Assembly: GCA_000349905.1 (NCBI GenBank)
Contig: KB722736.1
Span: 1,866,422 to 1,917,523 of the forward strand
Direction: 5' to 3'
DNA from: Volvariella volvacea V23
Lineage: Eukaryota > Basidiomycota > Agaricomycetes > Agaricales > Pluteaceae
Length of the DNA stretch: 51,102 bases
Part shown: positions 10,530-20,662 of the stretch, one piece after another
Numbering within the stretch: position 1 is the first letter of the stretch
Layout: each line of letters starts with the position of its first letter
Notes under the pieces: model-generated
What the model was told of the DNA's origin: nothing
Databases searched by the model: none
What the model saw: only the letters and a program-made list of their open reading frames with translations
Position numbers and translations under genes: made by a program

Positions 10530-11170
10530 CTACTCAGACTCTATCAATCAAGCAAGGTATCAAGTACAATGCTCCCAAATTTACTTGCGATATTCTTGGT
10601 TTCATCAAGTTCATCAACTGAATACTGACGAAATTTTAGATCCTCTTGACTCTTTTAGTAAGTCCTGCATTCCGAGATTCACATTTCATCAAGTTCATCA
10701 ACTGAATACTGACGAAATTTTAGATCCTCTTGACTCTTTTAGTAAATCCTGCATTCCGAGATTCACAACTCCTTTAACTTTGTTTGTCTGTAGAAAATTT
10801 CAACAAATTCTTCTATCAGTTCGTCTATGGCTATACACTCTCTTTGCTACTAATGGCATTGCTTATAGGAAACTCAAAGCTTCCACTTGACTAGTCAAAT
10901 AACTCAAGAACTCCTATTGATTGTTGCTTCATGGCTTTCAGGAGTGTTAGTGAAGCCACTCATATTTGGATCAAAGGGCACAAGTTTGTCAATGCACCAC
11001 TGGTATCCTTATCCACATTATCCTTGTAAGTATCTCCCAACAATCTCAAGATGCTGAACTCTAGGTTGGCACTGCAGGATTACCATAGGTTCTACTCCCC
11101 CGTAGATGGCCGAATCAAGAAGATGACATATATTGCTGGGGAGTATTATACAGTGAACGTGAGTTGCTAT
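10530..11170 (+). pseudogene. Phosphatidylserine decarboxylase fragment
   Basis: Successive pieces read like a fungal phosphatidylserine decarboxylase (phosphatidylserine to phosphatidylethanolamine), in the right order but in different frames: a KQGIKYNAPK piece near 10550, LNTDEILDPLDSF near 10620, YRKLKAS near 10863, MAFRSVSEATHIWIKG near 10935, and [11 protein letters not shown]...GEYYTVN near 11080-11160. The catalytic C-terminal LGST-type end is not found. A tandem 84-bp duplication (10601-10768) and frameshifts break it. CpG is scarce. It lies between copies of the CATGTGCTCC repeat, so it may be a gene fragment carried or bracketed by repeats. Identification rests on recalled family motifs. 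Confidence 0.7.
10601..10768. repeat. Tandem duplication, 2 x 84 bp
   Basis: Units 10601-10684 and 10685-10768 are nearly identical. The 84-bp period keeps the reading frame, so a 28-residue segment of the decayed decarboxylase is doubled. Confidence 0.95.
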
Positions 11171-11349
11171 CACCCATCCTTAATTTCATTCTATGTCTAT
11201 CACTCTGTGGGTTCATACTTACAAGGCATTATCCAGCCTCAAGCTATCTGCTAACCTGGCACACCCTCTATACCTACAATTTTTCCCTGGCGTTCATCAG
11301 CTCCATGCTTGTCTTTACACCCTTCACCATTGCCAACTTCACTTCAACC

Positions 11350-11619
11350 TAGCTTGTTCTCGCATGGTCCCACCAGCTTGTGTATCCACACATCCCCACC
11401 ATGCACCTCATCTATGAATCCAAGTGGCTCAAGGCTGTCAGAGTGTACCACACAACTATGAACACCCCCAGCTCACTCATGGTCTGCAACATTCTCAGGG
11501 AGCACAAGCAAGAGTATGCAATTGGGCTCAGGGAGGATGTGCAGAGGATGAGACAGGATCTGGTAGACAAGCTGCCAGTGTGGAGCAAGGAGTGGACAAA
11601 GGAGAAGGAGAACATGTAA
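11350..11619 (+). pseudogene. Unidentified exon-like open segment
   Basis: After a possible acceptor (CACCAG at 11368-11373) an 80-odd-residue open segment runs to TAA/TGA-rich sequence, ending TKEKENM at 11619. It is charged and helical-looking, with several Trp (SKWLKAV, WSKEW). I do not recognise it. It is CpG-poor like its neighbours and probably another decayed gene piece. Confidence 0.3.
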
Positions 11620-11806
11620 CCTCTCAAGCTCAAAGCACTAGAGTAGGCAAGAGAGCAGGGTGTGGTGGGCAATCAGAGTGAGGTGGAGGGGTAGACTTGG
11701 TGTATGTACTTGTATAGTGTGTGTAGTACAGTTAGTTTGGGTTACAGATTATCAATACCTTGTATACACAAGAAGAAATAAGGCAAGGTAGCTAAGTCGA
11801 GTCACA

Positions 11807-11880
11807 GGTCACGTGCTCCATCATGTCAGAGGGTGACAGTCATAACTGTGACTATAAGTGACATTTCTCATACTCTTACA
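11807..11880 (+). repeat. CATGTGCTCC repeat unit
   Basis: One of about nine diverged units sharing the word GTGCTCC...CATG..AGAGGGTGACAG. Others start near 46, 10280, 11995, 12346 and 12420; inverted ones are near 14150-14195, 14230-14265 and 14580-14610. Confidence 0.7.
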
Positions 11881-11965
11881 TATGCCATCATGACTCCTTG
11901 CTCAGTATTCTTTCACATGACTTATTGCATTGCAAATGTGATTAAATTAGCTCTTTCCATATGCA

Positions 11966-12729
11966 AGCTCTGAGAATAGCTAGATCACATTATCATATGT
12001 GCTCCAACATGCCAGAGAGCAATATGGCTGTAAAAACTAATGTGACAACAAATAGCAGTCAATGAATCTATTGCTGTAAATAATTAATATGGGTGTCTAA
12101 AATAGCTTGAGATAACACAGTATGCATGTGGTGAAATTCTACACAAGTAATTTCAGATATTTACATATATTTCGACAAGCTCATAGTCATGTGACTGTGA
12201 GATGAACCTTATTTCGCCCATCTACATACATTGTACCCCATGAAGCAAGCATCAGAAAGTGTATTTTGCCAACTTCCAATCTACTTCTAACTTGTGTCTA
12301 ACTCCTAACTATTGACTCAAGCTCAAGATAGCTGAGTCAAGTTACAGGTCATGTGCTCCGGCATGCCAGAGAGTGACAGTGATACTTGTGACTATAAATG
12401 ACAATCACAACAAGTGTTATAGGTCATGTGCTCCAGCATGCCAGAGGGTGATAGTTACACTCGTGACTACAAGTAACAGTAGAAATAAGCACAAATATAG
12501 GCTCAAGTCATATGATGTGTTGGCCAGTGATCATGTGACTACTCAGATCTGATCGAAAGATTGAATCTCAATCATTTTTACATGTGATCATCTATTCTTC
12601 TCTTTAGAAACAAGTATCATTCCAATATACCATTCCATAACATCTGACAGTATTATATAATGATTTGCACTTACTTTTTTTTCTCACTCCACCTGCAATG
12701 CTTGCAGCATTGTGGATAGAATGGTGTTA
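11966..12729 (+). repeat. CpG-poor repeat, copy 2; left arm of an inverted repeat
   Basis: Collinear with the reverse complement of 12993-15129 after removal of the two solo LTRs there, and with copy 1 in its last 430 bp. It carries two tandem CATGTGCTCC units (12346 and 12420) where copy 1 has one. It ends with the hairpin at 12695-12713 and GGTGTTA at 12729. It supplies the empty target site for the solo LTR of copy 1 (GTATC, 12614-12618). Confidence 0.85.
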
Positions 12730-12992
12730 TATATATAGTAAGTTATTGTTCTGTACATCGCTAACACGTCCTCTAAGTAAAAGCGATCAAAACTTGTGTC
12801 CAGTCAGCTCCGATAACAGGTCCTGAAGAGTCTATAAAAGACGAAACTGGTTTGGTGGAATTCCTCACCAGTTGACCACATCAGCAATTACCCTCTTCAC
12901 TCATCTTCTAGTCGTTGCTCGGGACATCGCTTCACTCCGCCCCTCACTCCTCCCATAATTATATAATGAAAATAAGTGCCTTAGACAAGCAC
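12730..12992 (+). promoter_or_regulatory. Promoter-like spacer between inverted repeat arms
   Basis: The only CpG-normal stretch between the arms. It has TATAAAAG at 12833-12840 followed by a pyrimidine-rich tract (about 12890-12955), the arrangement of a fungal promoter and 5' leader, but no gene follows: the right repeat arm starts at 12993. Probably a truncated host promoter. Confidence 0.35.
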
Positions 12993-13166
12993 TAACACTA
13001 TTTCATCTGCAATGCTGCAAGTATTGTGAGTGGAGTGAGAAAAAAAAGTAAGTGCAAATCATTATATAATACTGTCAAATGTCATAAAATAATATATTAA
13101 AACAATGCTCATTTCTAAAGAGAAAAATAGATGATCACATATAAAAATAATCAAAATCCAATCTTC

Positions 13167-14051
13167 TGTCAGCGACCGCGTTGAGCGCTCATGTGACCGG
13201 GGATCAGGAATATAAAATAGATAAGATAATAAATAAAGAAGGAAGGAATAATAATAATATATCATAAAGGTCATGAAAGTCATGAAGGGGTCGTAGGTGT
13301 CATAAAGGTCATGAGAGGATCGTGAGGGGCATAAGAGTCATAAAGGATCGTAAAGGAGAATAATATAATATAACGGGCTCTACCCCACACATGGAGGGAC
13401 AGGCATCGAGCCACCCGCATGGAACGCAGACGGGCGGTCGACAGATGCGCGCGAAGCATCTCACTCTGTCGACCGGATAAATGGAATTGTATATTGGCGA
13501 ACTACTTACCACTGTGAGTACTGGCATCGTAGCCAGTTCATATCTCGGTCGCCGGAGTAAAGGTACTGGGGATATCGCCTACGCGGCTCAACGAGGGCAG
13601 GGGAGACCAGATCTAGACTGGGGAGCTACTTGCCAGGTAACTCCAGTATATATATCTATCTATTACAATGCACGGACCATTGTGCTAATACTCGCATCAT
13701 GATGGCATGATATGGCACCATCAGCGGACGCTTTTCTATCTATATCCTAGGGCTCTGTCATATGATCTACCTCAGCAGTTCGCCTGCCGGTTCGTACCTT
13801 TTTGGAGGTGATCGCCCTATGGGGATCTATCTAGATGTACTAACTGTGGGACACACATATGTAATCGATATCTAATCTATACTAATAGATCCGGGAGATA
13901 AGGAATGTGATAATATATAAATGTAGTCTAAGCGCTACTCGAGCGCTAGTATCTAGGCGCTACTGGATGAGCGCTTGGGGAATATGAAATATAAATAATA
14001 TAAATAATGTAAGGGCACTCTTAGGGCGCTAGAGGACGTCGGTTCCCGACA
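13167..14051. mobile_element. Solo LTR, family A, TSD TCTTC
   Basis: An 885-bp LTR starting TGTCAGCG and ending CCCGACA, with TCTTC at 13162-13166 and 14052-14056. It aligns along its length with 242-1094; differences include about 30 extra bp and scattered transitions. CpG-rich against a CpG-poor background. No coding region. Confidence 0.92.
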
Positions 14052-14637
14052 TCTTCCAATCAAATTGGAATAGTCACATAATCCCTGGCCAGCATGTCAT
14101 ATGACTCAAGCTAGTATTTGTACTTATCTTTATTGTTACTTATAGTCACAAGCATAACTGTCACCTTCTGGCATGCTAGAGCACATGACCTGTAACACTT
14201 GTTGTGGTTGTTATCCATAGTCACAAGTGTAACTGTTACTCTCTGGCATGCTGAAGCACATGACCCACAACTCAACTTAGCTACCTTTAGTTAATAGTCA
14301 GGGGTTGGGCACAAGTTAGAGATAGATTGGAAGTTGACAAAATACACTTCCTAAGGCTTGCTTCATAGGGTACAATATATGTAGATAGGCAAAATAAAAT
14401 GCATCTCACAGTTATATGACTATGAGCTTGTCAAAATACATATAAATATCTGAAATCACTTATATAGAATTTTACCACATGCATACTGTGTTATCTCAAG
14501 CTGTTTTAGACACTCATATTAAGCATTCACAGCAATAGATTCATTGATTGCTATCTGTTGTCACATTAGTTGTTACAGTCACATCACACTCCAGCATGGC
14601 GGAGCACATGACAATGTGATCTAGCTACTCTCAGTGC

Positions 14638-15120
14638 TGTTACAACGACGTTACCTTAACGCGTCATCAAAGGGGACGGAGATACCTTAGTACTTCCGTC
14701 AAGGACAAGTAAGATGACGAGAGTGATCTGAGGACAGCAATATAGCTGAGTCAGAATCTGTCAAAGGCGTTAATAAAGTAAGTCAAGATAGTATTCGTTC
14801 TGCGAAGTATGAAGAGATACAAAAGATGGAACAGGAGGTCAAGCTAAAGTTCTATGTTAAAGAAAAGAAGTATTTATACTGCTCGTGATATTAGGTTCTG
14901 GCTGAGAAAGGAAAGCGGTATTCAAGTCATATGTACGCATAAGCTATGGACATATAAGCTATGGACGCATAAGCTATACGTGCGTACATTACTACATGGA
15001 GGGATGCTGTTGTAGTTACTGGATGCGATTGTAACTACCGAAAGAGAAATTAGTCTGATACATTGTCTGAGAAGTCTGAAAGCAACACAAGCTGAATGAC
15101 GATTATTCATTGTCGTAACA
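14638..15120. mobile_element. Solo LTR, family B, TSD AGTGC
   Basis: A 483-bp sequence beginning TGTTACAACGAC and ending TTGTCGTAACA (imperfect terminal inverted repeat), flanked by AGTGC at 14633-14637 and 15121-15125. Repeat copy 3 resumes immediately outside the duplication. Unrelated to family A. It contains three 15-bp tandem units with ATAAGCTATGGAC (14939-14983). Confidence 0.9.
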
Positions 15121-15129
15121 AGTGCTTGC

Positions 15130-17459
15130 TCTTAACCCCCTTCTTCTACATTGACAGCCAGTTCATCACAGTCACCCTCCTCTGCCTTGCCCTCCTCTAC
15201 ACCATTCACAAAAAGCTCACAAAGCCACCCCACTACCTACTACCCCCTGGTCCACTCACCCACTGGCTCTTTGGCAATGCCATCCCACCTGTCTTGTGCA
15301 TCCATCTATCTATCTCCTGTTGTGCTACTCACCTTACACTCTGCAGTGCCTATTGCAAGTTTGAAGAATGAACACAGGAGTACAGCCCGATCTTCTTCTT
15401 CCACCAGGGCTGGAACACCACTGTCATCATCATAGGCCATATGCAGGCTGTGATTGACATCCTTGAGAAGGAGGGCACCATCACCATGAACCACCCACAC
15501 TCAATCTCTGCTGGTGAGACACTGAGTGGTGGGATGCAGGTCCTGTTGACTCCTGCTGGTGAGTGGTTCAAGAAGATGTGCAGGTATGTGATATTCTTAT
15601 ATTTAGCCTTACTTGATGAGTTGATGAATGGATGTGAGGTAGAGTGTTGCACGCACACTTGCAGCCCAAGATTGTCAACTTGTACAGGCCCACACTAATG
15701 CATTCCACAAAGCAAAACATCTTTGACATCTTCAATCACCCCAAAAGACACCAGAATCATGCAAAGCAGTGCATGTTCCTCTATTTCACTTATTTCTCTG
15801 CTCACCAGGGTGTAGATACACAGTAGCAGTGGTTATGGCCCTCTTGTGTGGAACTGTCCTATTGTCCTATGAAGACCCCAATGTTCAGGCCGTCAACTAC
15901 TGTCTGACCCATCTTGGTGTCACCATCTATCCTGGTGTCTAGAGAGTCGACATCTACTCCTAGCTAAAGTGAGTGCTCACCTTCTCCATATCACCCTGTC
16001 AATCTGTCCCTCACTTCGTCATGATGGCCTGGCATCACATTTACGTGACACTCCATCTTGAAGTAGACACACAGAGGCTGTGATGACTGATCTGCGGTGC
16101 AAGTCATGTGAATTTTAAATTTATTTAATCTTGTCTTGCATCTACCCCAGTCCTCCCATTTTCAATATCCATCCATCCATCCATCTTTGCTGTCAAGGTA
16201 TGGTGGCAGCTATCTTCCCTCCAATCTCTGTCTCAATCACTCCTTAATCAATCTACCCTCACACCACTCCATATCTCTCACCCTGCTCTAACTAATTATA
16301 GCACTAATCACTTTTATTGACAGATATATCCCTGGCTACTTAAAAAGACTACAAGACAAACACCAAGAAGAGCTCAGACTATTCAAATACAAACTACAAG
16401 AGGTCAAAAATAAACTCAAGCATTTTTCCTCCTCCCATCTTCCCATTCTCATCCCTCTCATCCCTTCTTTCTCTCCATCACTTACTCTCATTACACAACC
16501 AGGACTGAAATGACCCCACCCTCCAATCCTTTGGCAAATACCTCCTCAAGCACTAGACTGAGCTCAAGCTCTTGGACAATGAGACCACCTACCTCGCTGG
16601 GAGCATGTTTGGCACTAGCTTGGACACAACTGTGAGCATAATCACTATTGGTATCATGGCCACTGTGTGCTATCCCAATGTGCAGTGGCACATGCAGCAA
16701 GAGCTCAAGAGCATCATCAGAAGCCATATGCTGATGTTTGCAGACCTAAGTCTGTTGCTTCAAATGTAAGCATTCGTGCTTGAGCTGTTTAGGTGGCAGC
16801 TAGTTATAGCTGGAGGTGTATGTGTGCTATATTCTTGAATGGGGTTTGGGTGCTAATGGATGCAAATATGGTGGTGTGAATAGGCTTTGCACACAAGGCA
16901 ACAAGAAACATTGTGTGAGGCAACTATCTGATACCAAAGAATATGAATATCATTGGCAATGTCTAGTACATGCTCCTCTGACTCTACCCCCCTCATTTGC
17001 TCACTGCACATGATACAGGTCCATGTGCAGAGACCCTGCATTCTTCCCTAACCCAGAAAAATTCGACCTGTAGTGGTGGATCAATGAAAAGGATGAGATC
17101 AAAGATGATCTCAAGAGCTACTCATTTGAGTTCAGAAGACAGGCGTGTTTGAGGCAGCACATCACACATGTGTACATCTATATCTTCTCTCTGTTTCTGT
17201 ATACTCATGCATCTGTCTCCATCTACTCTTGTGTTCTATCTGCCCACAATTCATGCATACATGCAGCTTAATGTTCATCAACACCACACTCATTCTCTGG
17301 GTGTTCTGTGTGCATGCAGATCCAAAGCACCTAATCAACATGCTGGCATTTACAGAGAGTGCAAACGTGCACCTACTGCTATTCCATGTCTTGTTTGAGT
17401 TGTATGTTGTGGGAAGCTTGGAGGGTATCAGGAAGCTGATGAAGGATTATGGTATTTAG
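15130..17459 (+). pseudogene. Cytochrome P450 pseudogene
   Basis: A full-length gene skeleton: N-terminal hydrophobic anchor and proline hinge (LLPPGP near 15240), an exon ending WFKKMCR near 15585, a CLTHLG...YIPGYLK region, an I-helix segment AGSMFGTSLDTT near 16605-16640, a heme-loop exon near 17125-17160 and the C-terminal exon ending at 17459. It is inactive. In-frame stops occur (for example TGA at 15369-15371 where Trp is expected), and the heme signature reads FEFRRQACLR, having lost both conserved glycines and an arginine while keeping Cys. I count about 12 CpG in 15121-17460, about a tenth of chance. The subfamily is not assigned. Confidence 0.88.
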
Positions 17460-17813
17460 GTGTGGCAAAGTGCAGAATGCAGCACAGAGGTAGAGAATGG
17501 GGAGTTGGCATGGATAATGTAAATGGCTTTTGTTTTGCATTTGGATTAGTATTTTGATGTTCATATAAGCATTTATACTTGTACATATGCATACAGTTTA
17601 GCTATATATATAAATACATTGTACATGTATATGCCCTGCACACATGAGGTACACTACTGGTTATTCAAATATCATACTGTGAATTAGATCATCCTACCTA
17701 CATCTACCTACCTACTGCTGGCTCTCATGACTACAATCATGCTCAAGCTCAAGTTCACACCTACAATGCTCTACAGTGCTGCACATAGTTAAGCTTCTCT
17801 CAGTCAATGGGCT

Positions 17814-18007
17814 TATACATGAATATAGTGGCCTTGGATGCATCAAAAAAGATCTTTTTCATGTCTGTGTGCAGCTTCTTTTTGCACTTCTTTGTCCACT
17901 GGTGGGGTAGCAGTGTATTGCATTTTAGTTGCATGGAGTTGCCACTGGTGATAGAGGAAGGTTGGTATTTGTAGAGGTAGCAGTGGTGGCAGTGGTAGTA
18001 GGAAGAG
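17814..18007 (-). pseudogene. C-terminal coding remnant, truncated by LTR
   Basis: On the minus strand an open stretch of some 40-60 residues, rich in Lys and ending FMYKPID before TGA (17814-17816), looks like the end of a protein. It shares the low CpG of the P450 block. Its upstream side is cut by the LTR-like boundary at 18008. Not recognised. Confidence 0.3.
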
Positions 18008-18782
18008 TGTCAGGAATCGTATCCTTATTCCCTATTTATTCACCAATTATTTAATATTTATTTTCTTTTTCTTTTCTTCTTCTTATTCCCTATTTATTCA
18101 CCAATTATTTAATATTTATTTTCTTTTTCTTTTCTTCTTCTTTTCTTAAGCGCCAGGGACCACGTGACTTGCTTACTTAAACCAGATTAGATTAGATAAC
18201 ATCTTGATCACATGATGTATTACCTTTTGAGCCACCTTTAGAGATCCCGGGCATCGAGGTATTCTTGGCGGCGTCATTAGTCTTGGAGCTATCATCCCGG
18301 CTCACGGCTTATCTCTACCCAATGGGATCTTAGCGATACCGGACACTAGTGATGTCATCATGAGGTCATAGAGAGATACCCATAGAATAGTCTGAAATAG
18401 TGTAAACATGTACATATAGATTCTGGTGAATATATAAGTGGGCTTGGTTGGCTCTGGGGGTTTTCCTCAGTTTCGACCTTGTCTACTCTGCTGAGCTAGC
18501 TTTGTCTTAGAGACTCCGGCGCAACCTGAACTTACAGGCTACTAAGAGGTGAGTACGCGTCGTTAGGATTCTTGTATCCATCTTGTCTCCCCCGCCGGCT
18601 GGTAGTGAGAGTTTATCGCAACCATGCCACCAGTGATACCTGGGCACTGCCGTGTGGGTGATCCCTTGTAGTAGGCCTGTTATGGGACAACTGACCAACA
18701 AGGGATCTTGCAGGAAAAAAGCCACCATGCTGGGGTTGAGCGTACTCAGATGATGGTGGTATCAGTCTAAGAGACAGAATTG
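18008..18782 (+). mobile_element. Probable LTR (start of an element entering the gap)
   Basis: CpG content returns abruptly at TGTCAGGAATCG (18008), a typical LTR start, followed by a TATATAAG box near 18430 and a TCAGT-type start region. A short TGGTATCAG, resembling a tRNA-Met primer site, lies at 18757-18765 just before the scaffold gap. I could not find a matching target duplication, so the right LTR boundary is undefined. Confidence 0.4.
18025..18140. repeat. Tandem duplication, 2 x 58 bp
   Basis: Units 18025-18082 and 18083-18140 are identical: an AT-rich stretch (TTATTCCCTATTTATTC...) ending in a pyrimidine tract. Confidence 0.95.
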
Positions 18783-18882
18783 NNNNNNNNNNNNNNNNNN
18801 NNNNNNNNNNNNNNNNNNNNNNNNNNNNNNNNNNNNNNNNNNNNNNNNNNNNNNNNNNNNNNNNNNNNNNNNNNNNNNNNNN
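18783..18882. other. Assembly gap, 100 N
   Basis: Exactly 100 N, the conventional unknown-size gap. It separates repeat-rich from gene-rich sequence; true distance and missing content are unknown. Confidence 1.
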
Positions 18883-18883
18883 A

Positions 18884-19066
18884 GCAAGTGGCGGCATTGA
18901 AGTCCAGTTAAAGATTGATGATAATGGATATGTATTCGACGGGACATTGGTGGCAGGGGTATTGGGGTGGGAGTGGAACGAAAAGTCGATGACTATTAGC
19001 CCGTACGTTGGATGGGCGCTATTCAAGAGGCTGGGAGCGGACGAAAAGTACAAGCAGCAGGAGTAA
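18884..19066 (+). CDS. 3' end of an unknown protein gene (partial, cut by the gap)
   Basis: Sixty codons are open from the gap to TAA at 19064-19066. The encoded tail begins ASGGIEVQLKIDDNGY, has a GWEW stretch and ends in a charged EKYKQQE. Codon usage and CpG content resemble the genes to the right rather than the repeats to the left. I do not recognise the family; an alternating hydrophobic pattern suggests beta structure. It could be a last exon. Confidence 0.5.
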   Translation, partial: ASGGIEVQLKIDDNGYVFDGTLVAGVLGWEWNEKSMTISPYVGWALFKRLGADEKYKQQE

Positions 19067-19289
19067 GGACCCAATTTCCCCTGCACGACTGGTATACTTT
19101 TTGGTTTTTGAAATAAGGACAAACAACCCAGTTATGTCTGATCTGGAAAGGGGTCATAATTCGAACGAACTATACAAAAGACAAAACTGCAATGCATTTC
19201 TTCTCTTAATCTTGGTTAGGAGGCTTAGGAACATTGATGGTTTTCCCCTAGCGTGCTAAATACCAGGTGGAATCCTACACCCGTTTAGC

Positions 19290-20662
19290 TCATGCCCATG
19301 CGCCCTCCTTCACAGCAAGCTTCACTTCGTCCCTCAAACTCTGCAACAGCGTCAAGCTTTTGGTTTCTGTAAACTCTATCCCGAGTTTCTTTAATTTCTC
19401 CGCGACACCGTATGAATTTCCAGAGAATATACGAAGGACCGCTGGGTAACCCAAATTCAATGTAGGTTATATATACGAACGTAATTGCAGAACTTACGTC
19501 CAGGGAGTGATTGTGCTAATGGACTGGAAAGAGGGATGGACTGTGATCCCGGTTGCGATACCAGGCCTAGTTCGTAAAGCACCTACAAAAAAGCAGGGCA
19601 ATAAAATAATTCACACAGCCAAGAAAGTGACACCAGGTACAAAGAACTCACATTCCCAATCTCGTCTTGGACTTCTTTTAAGCTAGGTGAGGTTTCAAAT
19701 TCATCACCAGCAAAATCTGGTACAACCTGTCGTTAGAATTTCCTCTGACCAATATTGTCTGCGTAAGACCGTGGCTCACATAATCCTTGAGCGCCTGTTC
19801 CTGCAGTGCCATCGAGAGCACCCTTAATCATGGTGATCATCGAATTAGCTACATCCTTGATATGAATGCTTGAGCTTTGGTTCAGACCCCGCCCAAATGT
19901 AATGGCATATCCTGCAGCCTTGGAGAAATTGAGATACATTCGGAGGCCGAGCGTGATTTTTTGGACTCCTGCAGACAGGCATATCATCAATATTTGTCAA
20001 TGAATTTTGCTCAGCGGGAACACATATCGTCTCCAATACCATAAACCCAGCTGGGCAAAATAATCATGGTCTTGATAGGGTTCTCTTTACGTTCCCCTAC
20101 AGCAATGATTTCGTTGCTAATTTCGATCATAATGTTATCCTTCGGGGCGTCATTGGGGCTGAAGGTGGCATCGATGTACTTTGTGGCACTAGCGTAGTCC
20201 GGAATGCGTTCCCCGTTGGAGTGATCTGTGAAATGACCACATCCAGATACGTGAATATAGATGGGAGGATTTCCTGGGCGTCGTTTGGAAACTTCTTCCA
20301 GACCAGCCAGTGCAGCTATAAGGTTCCATAGAACAAGGCATCAGCTCATGAGTAATGCGTGAAAGATTCTGAGCTGACTGATCTCTTATGCTTGATTCAT
20401 GTTGAGCATTGCCAGCATTTACAATGATGTCCACCTTCGAGGCTTGTTCACGAACAATAGTGTCGTCGTCAATGGATCCTTCAACGACAGTAATATTGGG
20501 GTTGGATTGGGCGAGAGCAACTTTACGCTCCTCAGTTGCATTCCGCACGAGAGCAATGACGTGAATATTTGGGTACTGATCCTTGAGGTGGATGAGGAAC
20601 TGGGAGCCAATGTACCCAGTGGCACCGAGAAGGAAGAGCTTGCCAGAGTATGTAGCGGACAT
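19290..20662 (-). pseudogene. Atypical SDR/NAD(P)-dependent epimerase-like gene A (two broken splice donors)
   Basis: The six-exon structure is the same as gene C: 20383-20662, 20028-20315, 19780-19968, 19652-19716, 19498-19582, 19290-19441 (1059 nt, 352 codons plus stop). The protein starts MSATYSGKLFLLGATGYIG, with the Rossmann GxxGxxG motif; FAGDEFETSP and the C-terminal KEGAWA are shared with B and C. A YxxxxK stretch (DYASATKY) is near the usual Tyr/Lys site, but the spacing is not the classic YxxxK, so the reaction is uncertain. The first two introns begin AT (20382-20381 and 20027-20026) where B and C have GT, both single G-to-A changes. Without these introns removed the frame is lost, so A is probably a recent pseudogene. 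TATA-like TATAAG is about 46 nt upstream. Confidence 0.8.

Larger units (their letters stand above)
12993..15129 (-). repeat. CpG-poor repeat, copy 3; right (inverted) arm
   Basis: Reverse-complement copy of 11966-12729, beginning at the hairpin end (TAACAC at 12993) and extending to about 15129, with two solo LTRs nested in it (13167-14051 and 14638-15120). After the second LTR the repeat resumes for about ten bases (AGTGCTTGC) and then changes to cytochrome P450 sequence. Confidence 0.82.

Noticed and set aside
15096..15371. ATG at 15096 as the start of the P450
   Set aside because: The ATG is inside the family B solo LTR that inserted later; the P450 sequence begins only after the target duplication at 15121-15125.
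18613..19122. A 169-residue frame spanning the N gap
   Set aside because: It is open only because N positions translate as unknown; the right side is better read on the plus strand as the end of another gene.
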